From assembly GCA_963920765.1 (NCBI GenBank), contig OY987249.1, positions 20,618,483 through 20,682,482 on the forward strand: a stretch of 64,000 nucleotides of DNA. The letters are read 5' to 3'. Below, piece after piece: positions 55,826-64,000 of this stretch. The notes below the pieces were generated by a model. The model saw nothing but the letters and a program-made list of their open reading frames with translations. It was not told the origin of the DNA and did no database searches. Source of the stretch: Ulota crispa (lineage: Eukaryota; Streptophyta; Bryopsida; Orthotrichales; Orthotrichaceae). The translations under genes and the position numbers were made by a program. The stretch's first letter is position 1; every line of letters starts with the position of its first letter.

Positions 55826-58379
55826 TGCTCAATCATTGCACTTGTCTATATGGGTATAATGGAAGCATCTTGTTGTTGTGGGCTAGTTTTTGGTAATGTT
55901 TGATGCGTTTGAATGTTTTATTCTTTCCCTCACTACAATAGTTTTTTCAATTCATGTTTTACTGAATAAGGCATCTCATTGGAACCCTCTGTAGCATTGT
56001 TGTTGACAACAAACAAGCTCTCTGAACTTGCTAGTCTATCTCCTAATGTATGAGTAGAAACATGGAATGGATTCATACTTGTACCCATACGTTCAGGAAC
56101 TCAACATGCAAAGAAGACTAGGGCAGCTTGCAATCGAGTTGCTATCCATTGCTCTAGTCTTCAGAAAGGATAAATTGTTATTTTGTAAAAAATATTATAA
56201 AGATTTTGCCAACTTGTGCATATTTTGATTTTTTGAAAATCATTATCCTCTTTAGAAGTATATGTTATGTTTGAGTCAAATACAAAAGTAAGGTAGTTGT
56301 CTTGTTAGTCTTTAATTTAATTCTTTGTATTCAGATTATGTATAAATAACCTCAATTTTTTTTAAATTTGTAGTATGCATTAGTAGTAGAATTAAAGTGC
56401 TTGTTGTGGAAATTTATACTCAATATGATAACAAGAAAATCATCATACATCTTTTGTTTATCTTTCTTGTTCTAAGATTGAAAGATTTCTCTATCCTTGT
56501 GAATTGTATGATAGGTTCTTTTTATTGCTAGAAGTTATTAGATGTATTAAATAGGAATGCAAAGAGCTTGATATAGTGTGCTTTATAGCTAGTTCATTGT
56601 TTCAGTCAAATGCGTTGTTGGGTTGATAGGAGCACGCCTTGGAAACACACAGGATGTCTCGCTACGATTATGCGTTGCTGAGTAAGAATTGTTTTTGATC
56701 TTAATCTTCAGTCTTCAAATCTTCAGTCTTCAATCTTATGTTGGCCTCTCATGTAGTTGGCTCTAAGGGTATAAGAGTCAAAGTAAGAATAAGAGCCCAT
56801 TGGATATAGAAATGGTAGATTAATACAGCAGACATGAACTGCTGTCTGTATGATGGGATCCTTAAATCAAATTCACAATTTGCTGGCTAAAATTCCAAAT
56901 CGTGAAAATAAAGCAAATCTCAACCATGTGGATGATTAATCCTACTTTGTTACCACAACAGTCAATTGGGTTAAGTTTGGTTTAATTCAAATTGTCCGCA
57001 ACAAGGTTTACAAAATAGAATAGAATAAATTGACAAACGAGTTTCAAAAATTGGCTAGAAATAACAAAGCCACATTCCACACATATATAGAAAATAAACT
57101 CAAAACATTCATTTTGAAGTCTTTATATCTTCAGATCTTTAAGTTTTCATGTCTTCAACTCTTCATGTTTTAACAAAAACAATGAGGAAAATCACAAATA
57201 ACAAGTCATAGAATAGCTACGACTTTTAATCTAGTAGCACAGATGCCTCAAAGATTCAAATATTAAGTGTAATAGCATTTTAAAAAGCTCTTCTAATTTT
57301 CTAACATCTTTTCAATTTTCAATTCAATCTAAGCTACTCTCCAAAAGTTATGTGGGTTCAAAGTAGAAGCTCATCTTCTTCCTTGCAAATTAAATACCGC
57401 CTCTTTAAACCTCTATAACTTTTGTTTCACATATTCTCTATACAAACGTGATATCAAATTAGAAAGATGATACCATTGGCTATAACTCCTACAAATTTCA
57501 TTCCAAACTAAAACTCCATCTAAAAGTCCTAGTCAATCAAAGTTTGGGTCTCAATTTTTTAGAAAGCATCAAACCTTCCAATTTCTACACACTATAACTC
57601 CTTTAAAAAAATTTCAAATAAAATGATTGAAGACAATTTGGAAAGCTATAACAAAATTTTACCACTTTCAGAATTTTGAAAAGAAATTGTTTTATTATCC
57701 AAAATTTGTAACTCCTCAAAGTTTTAGCCTCTCCCAAAAAAAAGCAGTCACCTCCAATTCTTCACACCTTCATAATTTTCTCTTCTAAGCTTTAAATCAT
57801 AAATTTAAAGATTTTAAAAAAATATAAGACTAACATAATCACTCTCTCCAAATCTTATGGCAAAATGATATACAAATCATAAATTATGGCTTGTTAAAGT
57901 CTCAGCTTTATTTCATAGTTTGACTTTTTGACTCCAGAATTCAAATCTTCATAACATTTGCATTACAACTCCAAATTAAACTTGCAAACTTATTTTAGAA
58001 AGGTAATTACACAAGGAACAATTCCTTCAAATTTCAATTCAAAATCATATACACACAATAAGTTCTCACACTTTAAAGTTTCAGAAGTTCTCTCCTCTTC
58101 CAATTAACACTAAAAATACTAACTTCTAACATATTAAGGAATCTCTTTTCTTTGATTTTAACCCCAGCTAAGGTAGGGGGTGGGGCACATCAGCCCATGC
58201 TCCTCTCTATCTTTACTTTACTATAGATGTCAAACTCTTTTTCCTTTCACACTTTCCCCTTCACTTCTAAATCCTTAATGTTTTTATTCAAATAAAAATA
58301 AAATTTATGAGCCTTCTAAAACACATGAATAAACATATAAAAGGAATAATCACAAAATAAATTTCATTGTAAAATGGCT
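55826..58379. other. Gene-free stretch with loosely repeated phrases
   Basis: Near 56.70-56.73 kb CTTCAGTCTTCAAATCTTCAG is locally repeated. Between about 57.4 and 58.0 kb the words TATAACTCCT, GTAACTCCT and CATAACATTT recur every 60-180 bp, as if a very old tandem repeat had decayed. No gene. Confidence 0.35.
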
Positions 58380-58429
58380 ACGTGCCCTTGCGAGCACATA
58401 TCAGCGTGAAACACTTATTTTCAGTTGCC

Positions 58430-58640
58430 AAATCGTGAATTTGGTTGGCTGGAGAAGCGGTTGTCTTTGGCCGCCCGCCAATCCAAGTTCAAATCCAATC
58501 GGAATTGTCGAGCGTTAATGCAGCCCACGGCTTGGTAGCTAGTGAGGTAAGAAATTGGATTAGCCAACCCGCTACCTACCTCTCTAAGCTGTACATGTGA
58601 CAAGACGGCGCAAAGCCGTGGAATCTATAGCCATTGCATT
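58430..58640 (+). mobile_element. Possible tRNA-derived SINE or tRNA-like fossil
   Basis: A GC-rich island in AT-rich DNA. TGGCTGGAGAAGCGG (about 58446) resembles a pol III A box. About 40 bp downstream, AGTTCAAATCCAATC resembles a B box, close to the spacing in tRNA genes. No cloverleaf closes well and no target duplication or A-rich tail was confirmed, so this is only a candidate. Confidence 0.3.
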
Positions 58641-60045
58641 GTCATCTGACCGTGGTTCTCACCATAACCACCCATTTTGCCTCAACTGTTGATTTATTCA
58701 AATCAACACAAAACTAGATATATAACACGTATCTATATGATGAAAAAATCTCCATCAAAATAGCACCATCAATATCACAACGTAACACAAGGCCAAACTA
58801 AATATAATAGTTGACTAATGCCTTGAGCAATATCCATTGCTTTGTCACCATCTCAATATTGATAAACCTTATCAAAGTTATGTTTGTAATAGATGTCCTT
58901 GATTTAAGTGGCGTTTGATGATTAAATCTTTGTTAGTTGTGAAATGTGGTAGATTTAAGTATTTTGTATATGCATTCTAATATAATCATGTTCTTGATAA
59001 CACTAACTTTCTATATAGTTTTTTCTAGTCAAGAATTGAATTGCTGTTGGCACTTGCTCTAGGTTCAAATTTTTGTTTCTAAAAGAATACTAGGTATGAT
59101 GATGAGTCTAGTGCTTTTGAGCTCATGTCATTCATATTTGTCTTGACTAAAATATTCCAAATTTTGTGTGTAGATTCTAAAGATGGATCAATGAGTTATA
59201 AAAAAATGCTTAGGCACTGATTTTGAGAAGTTCGATGAAAAAACTTGAGAGTTTCAAGTGAGGGTCTAGTTGAGGTACCCAAAAAAATAGTCTTACCTAC
59301 AGTTTCACTCTGTGCTAATGTGTCAAATACATCTAGTTTTTAATTAAAATAAAATAAGACTTCACCAAATGTGGTTTTAGTTTTCTACACTTATGGCGTA
59401 TCAAAAAAAAAAGTTTGATTACAATCAAAGATTTTTAAGTATTTTTATTTGATTTTTTAGTTGAAAAAGTAAATTATGTCTTATTTACCTAAAGTCCCAA
59501 AATCAAACATTTGGAATATCAAATAGTTTTAATTTAATATCATATTTGAATACGATCTACATTTAATTGTGTAGAGAACAAAATAATTTATTTTGTTAAT
59601 AAAAAAATTAATAAATTGTGCACTCTAATGCTTGTAAATTCCAAAATTCAGCATTTTTTTTTTACACCTATGAATGGATCCAAAAAATTTAAAAAATTTA
59701 ATAGAATTATTTAAACATATACACCTTGATTCCATTGAGGCGCACAATTTATTTTTTCCCATTTTAGGGTGTTTTTACTTGATCAAAATGAACAAATTAG
59801 ACAAGCTTTGGAGGTTTTAAACCAAAAAAACCTAATTAGTGTGTCCAAAAAGTGATACCCCAAGTGGACCTCCTCCATATGGCTTTTTTGATGGAAAATA
59901 AACTTAGGTTTTGACTTGACCATAAGGTTTTTGGCTTGATCCTTCTAGGCCTTGCAAATACTATTTGTTGATGCGAGTCACTTTTGATTGTTGAGAACAA
60001 CATCAATCTAGGTGCTCAACTTTGAGTAATTTCAATCTCTGCATG
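58641..60045. other. Gene-free AT-rich stretch
   Basis: No recognisable ORF, RNA or repeat structure beyond A/T runs. Confidence 0.45.
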
Positions 60046-60500
60046 AATAGGGACATGACACGTTCCATCTAGGCATGTAAAATAGCTACATAGGAAAGAA
60101 TAGTTGTTGCCAGTGAGTGCACAACATTACGTGATTTGCTTAAAAAGCCAATTCAATATCACAGGCATCACAATGTTGCAAAGCTTATGTTCATTCACAC
60201 GTGGGGCTATCCAACCCACTTTGAGCAAATGGAGTGTGTAAAACTCACTACAAAAGGCGACTACCCAAAATACCAGATTGGCTACTTGGAACTTATGGCG
60301 CTATTTGATGAGTGTCAAAAAGCGCTCATGTTGGTCACAAATTCAATCAAAAAAGTTCCAATCCTAATTTATACTAATGGCATATACTAAGTTTTCACGG
60401 TAAACTCTTCATTTGGAACGTTGATAGCGTCTTGCAGATTTTGTAGCACTGCAAAATATTTCTTGTCACTTGGTGCTCATGTAGGTTCAAACACAAATTA
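60046..60500 (+). pseudogene. AP-1 complex gamma-adaptin pseudogene (N-terminal fragment)
   Basis: One frame reads RDMTRSI, a stop, ACKIAT, a stop, ERIVVASECTTLRD, then HHNVAKLMFIHTWGYPTHF, QMECVKLTTKG and YQIGYLELMALFDECQKAL through LMLVTNSIKK. This follows the N-terminal alpha-solenoid of AP-1 gamma in order, including NVAKLMFIH, GYPTHF-QMEC and LMLVTNS. Fainter similarity continues past the TAA at 60388 to about 60.48 kb. TAG stops lie at 60070 and 60091. The alignable stretch runs about 150 codons with no intron, compatible with a processed copy. The functional protein sorts clathrin cargo at the trans-Golgi network; this copy cannot. Confidence 0.85.
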
Positions 60501-61481
60501 GTTTTTGTTAAAGAGGACATCTAAAATGGTCATTACTAGAGACTTCTTCAATGCTTGCATGTGGAAGTTGTGGATGTGCAATGCACTCACGAATGTCTAG
60601 TACACTTGTCTATGATTGTATGGAAACCTAACTTAAGGCAATGACTTGCACCAGGGAGGCGGTATAATTTCATGAGCGTAACTTTGTGAGCCGTGAGCCG
60701 TGAGCCTAGATTTTGTGAGCAATGAAAAAAGTTCTACTGAAAATCATTGAATATTTTAAAAAAGAATCACAATTTTTAAAGAAAGGGGTCACTAAAATTT
60801 TGAAATTTGAATTCTATCATTTGAGTATCCTAAGACCGTGTAAGTACGGGGCCTATGACCATGGGTGGAAGGCCGGATATTCTTCAAAGTGGAAGAAGTT
60901 TGATACATTGTAATACCTACAATTGATGATAAGGGCAATGATTAGGGTGTCTAAAGAGTATTGCATGCAAGGAACAAGGCTATTGTAATTGCAAAACTAA
61001 AAGTCTTATTAGGACTAATGGAATGGTAGTTAATTTGGACAAAATTGAAAGTCTTATTAGGATTAATTAAATGTCAGCCAATTTGGAAAACAAAAATGTA
61101 AATGAGCTTCAAAATGTAGAACTAGTTGTATTGAATGACAATGCAATAATGCATATCCTTAGAATAAAAACCACTATCAAATGCATGAATTGATAGAATC
61201 ATTTGGTCAACAGCTCTACATATTTAGAAAACTAAAATGATCAAACTTGTAGTACTCCACAAAATGAACGTTGTATTGTTGGATGTCATTCAATGTTTAA
61301 ATACATAAATGGTTACAAAATTGACATACATAAGCAAGAGGTATTGAGGTGCATAGAAAAACTTTGAGGTTGCTAAACTTTGAATTGCAATACAACAAAA
61401 GAGTAATGTATTTAAAACCATAGTATCAAATATGGTAGACACACCCACTCCTAACTCCTCCCCAATTCCACACCCTAGATT
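60501..61481. other. Gene-free stretch after the gamma-adaptin fragment
   Basis: Could contain further, unrecognisable adaptin sequence. A forward ORF at 60722-60913 has no family match. Confidence 0.4.
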
Positions 61482-61629
61482 CACTACATGAAATTGTGTC
61501 ATAGACATGTTTGAATTGACTAAATTTGTCCAAAATGACAAAAAGACTATCAAATTGGACAATTTCTAGAGATTTAGCCATGTTGACTTGGACATATTCT
61601 TGTCATTTTGAACAATTTCCCTTGAAGTG
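61482..61629 (+). mobile_element. CACTA-type MITE (CACTACAAGAAA family), copy 3, with ATT target duplication
   Basis: 148 bp, CACTACATGAAATTGTGTC to TTTCCCTTGAAGTG, flanked by ATT on both sides (61479-61481 and 61630-61632). Homologous in the same orientation to 33513-33663 (GTCCAAAATGACA, CCATGTTGACTTGGACATA). Confidence 0.8.
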
Positions 61630-61632
61630 ATT

Positions 61633-62526
61633 TAAGGCTTTCACCACACATTGTTGAACCTATAGTGGAGTAGTGTATGTCACTTGCACAAGCAAATTCT
61701 ACCACTTGTCAATTGCTGAGTTGCCATGAGGCAGTGGAATTGGGACCATCCACTGCCACTAGGGGAACATATCCAAGCAATTTTAAGGTTAGTCTAGAGT
61801 CGCTAATAGGGACCCTATGAACTACAACTTTGTACATTAATATAAAATAATCAACAATACATTTTTTCACAATAATCACGTTACATAATAACTTGTTGAA
61901 AGGCTAACCCTGCGGATTTTTTTCCAAAATTTTCTGAAACCTTGAGGTATCCCAAACCCTTAAACGGTTGGGTATAGGTCTGTCTACTTTACACTGACAA
62001 GCTTAAATTATTAAAATTGCGACATGTTGGCCAAGTTATTCACGATCGCAAAAATTGAATAATAATAAAAAGAAATTCCACACTTCTGGACCTCGAGGCC
62101 CTAGCTTCGGTGTCAAAGGTCTAACCAGGTGCAAATTTGCTTTATTAAAAATCAAAACAGGGATGGCCCTTCAGTCCCGAAGGATCGGCTGGCAGCTTGA
62201 AAACATAAACCGATTTTTTTTGGTGCCAAGGCTTTGGAGCCAATGGCCCATAAATATGCAAAAGAACATGAACTAGAAAAAGATTTCTACCATTTCTCTT
62301 TATAAAAAATATTTGAGCAACTGTAGTAAAGAACAATTGTTTTTTCCTTTTCTTAAAAATTGTCTTTCAACCATTCTTATGCATTCTCTGCACCTTGCTT
62401 CGGTGCCGAAGTGCTGTGCTTTTGGGCATGAAGCAAATCGCATTACTAAATTTTAGCAATACTTAGCAATTAAATGAGATATCTTACCTTTTTCAGGGTT
62501 TGAGGATTTTTTTATACAGCTCATTA
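61633..62526. other. Gene-free stretch
   Basis: A somewhat GC-richer patch at about 62.08-62.23 kb opens a 73-codon ORF without a recognisable domain. The phrase CTTCGGTG(T/C)C recurs near 62.11 and 62.40 kb. No gene called. Confidence 0.4.
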
Positions 62527-63260
62527 GGGTAGTTGCAAGAAACATCTATTCTGCTTTCTGTCCCCTTGTTGCACAATGTGTGGTTTTAGGGGTGTATCTT
62601 TTGCTTACTAACTTCTCTTCACGTGAAAATTTAGAGGAAGATTCACATTGAAATTATTGACCTATTGTGTTTTTTTGGTTTTTTTTTTAAAATCATGCAC
62701 TAATTTTAAATGGATTCTGTTAATATGTCTACTTTGGTTGTTTTGTGGATTTTCAGTACTACATTGAGGCAAAATAAAGGAATTTGATGCCACAAATTTG
62801 GGGAGTTGTTCTTCGTTGAACATTACATGGATTTGCCAAGGGGTTTTAGAAAAATGTAAATTATATGCCCTCCACTTTCCCTCAAAGTGGGCATCCATAG
62901 GACAGGCATTAGGGTTTAGAAACAAACATTCTTGAAAAATTATATGCATCAGTCAATGCTCCTCACAGGGGACCAAATTGGAAATTTTTTAAATTTTTTT
63001 TGAATTATTTTACTATTTTCTAAAAAACAAGAAAGAAATTGGCTTTTTGTTGGTAATTTTGTTTTGTGCATAACTTTTAGAATAAATTTTTTTCAGGTTT
63101 GAACGTCCACAAGTATGTGATTTTAAAGGCTTTACAAATTTTCCATATTTTACTTTATTTATAAAAGAATAAAAAAAATCAAAAACTCATAGGTACTACG
63201 TAGTACTACCAGTTTGAAGGGTTTTGACACAAATCTATGAAGTGTTTTTTGCAACTACCC
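62527..63260. mobile_element. 734-bp non-autonomous element with 4-bp target duplication, copy B
   Basis: Ends GGGTAGTTGCAAGAAACATC and, read inward from the right, GGGTAGTTGCAAAAAACACT. ATTA flanks both sides (62523-62526 and 63261-63264). Homologous end to end with 35729-36464 in the same orientation. The only sizeable ORF (62949-62662, reverse) is unconserved. Confidence 0.85.
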
Positions 63261-63264
63261 ATTA

Positions 63265-63907
63265 TTGTGAGGCGCGGTGATTTCCAAGTATCTAAATTGA
63301 TAATATGTGCATTATTTTACTCGAGTAATACATTTTATGTAGAAACTTGCTGGTTTGATACCAAACCCATGATTTTTCTGACTAATTCAATTGCTCAACA
63401 ATGGCATTATACGAATGCTGAATTTTATCTTCACGTGGGGCCATGCCTTCTTATATTCATGGTTACTGGAATTTTCAAGATCTTTGATAAATAAGTCCAC
63501 ATCCTATTTGACTCTGCATTTTGGAAGTTGTTAATTTTTTGATCAGGTAGTTAGTTGATGTTAGTGAAGATGCACCTTTGGCACCAAATGTCTAATGTCT
63601 ATGATGAAAAGCATTAGTCTCTATATAAATCAAGATTTGGATTCTTTTCAATGTTTACTTATTAATCTTGAGGTAGAGACACCCATAAGAGTGAAACTAA
63701 ATATTTTGGAGTAGGAAAATCAATTAACAAACTTTGAAAAAAATATTGTAAGTTAGCAAGATGAAACTAAAAATATTGACATCAATTTCAAAGTCCCAAT
63801 TGCAAGCATTTGTTCACAAAGATTTTCCGAAGTCCAAAATCACTAAAAATGCATAGTAGAGAGTAGGAGATGCTAAAAACAACGCAATGAGCCACTCAAA
63901 ATCGTCA
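63265..63907. other. Gene-free stretch at the right end
   Basis: An 85-codon forward ORF (63237-63494) begins inside the 734-bp element and has no recognised domain. Nothing else seen. Confidence 0.4.
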
Positions 63908-64000
63908 TGCAAGTCACCTAAAACCATCACTTTGTCACCTATAATCATCACTTAAGTATCCATAACCATCACTTCGTCACCCAAAACCATCATTTAAGCA
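63908..64000. repeat. Tandem repeat of about 23 bp, continuing beyond the window
   Basis: About four units of AAACCATCACTTTGTCACC-like sequence (variants ATAATCATCACTTAAGTATCC and AACCATCACTTCGTCACCC) run to the last base. Confidence 0.7.

Noticed and set aside
62055-62276. 73-codon forward ORF in a GC-richer patch
   Set aside because: No family match and no conserved motif on inspection.

Overview
This window looks like nuclear DNA of a land plant, probably a vascular plant with a large, AT-rich, repeat-laden genome. The evidence is one NPK1/ANP-type MAPKKK gene with a GT-AG intron, one protein resembling GLUTAMINE DUMPER (a family I know from vascular plants), a gamma-adaptin pseudogene, and plant-style CACTA, Mutator and mariner/Stowaway DNA transposons. 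The species cannot be named from sequence alone; low gene density with no clear LTR retrotransposon is compatible with a lycophyte, fern or similar lineage.

Layout. 1-6.2 kb holds the decayed reverse-strand remains of a CACTA (TNP2-type) transposase, running off the left edge. 10.5-13.3 kb holds a decayed forward multi-exon gene of unknown function. 15.1-16.0 kb and 27.7-29.1 kb each hold two back-to-back non-autonomous elements flanked by TTAA. 17-21 kb is rich in TAGTC-type repeats, including an 11-bp minisatellite. 23.5-24.8 kb has an intact 422-aa reverse ORF, the GDU-like protein. 29-33.7 kb is a MITE and microsatellite district, including an element sitting in a (TA)n tract. 33.9-39.2 kb is a full-length Mutator-like element with about 240-bp terminal inverted repeats. 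It carries a broken transposase and a broken OTU-type cysteine protease, and is itself invaded by a 736-bp element and a CACTA-type MITE. 41-42.6 kb carries a foldback MITE and a mariner/Stowaway-like element. 43.6-47.8 kb is a GC-rich island containing the MAPKKK, the best gene here. 53.2-55 kb holds a reverse reading frame broken by three TAG codons and frameshifts. 58.4-58.65 kb is a GC-rich patch with tRNA-like pol III boxes. 60.0-60.5 kb is the AP-1 gamma pseudogene. 61.5-63.3 kb holds another MITE and the second copy of the 736-bp element.

Only two genes look functional: the MAPKKK (cytokinesis and stress signalling by family) and, with less certainty, the GDU-like membrane protein (control of amino-acid export by family). 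The rest is a layered transposon record. The most informative results are a 4-bp-TSD element whose removal restores the transposase reading frame, TTAA-flanked element families that share target sites, and a strong excess of TAG among the stops that break old reading frames.
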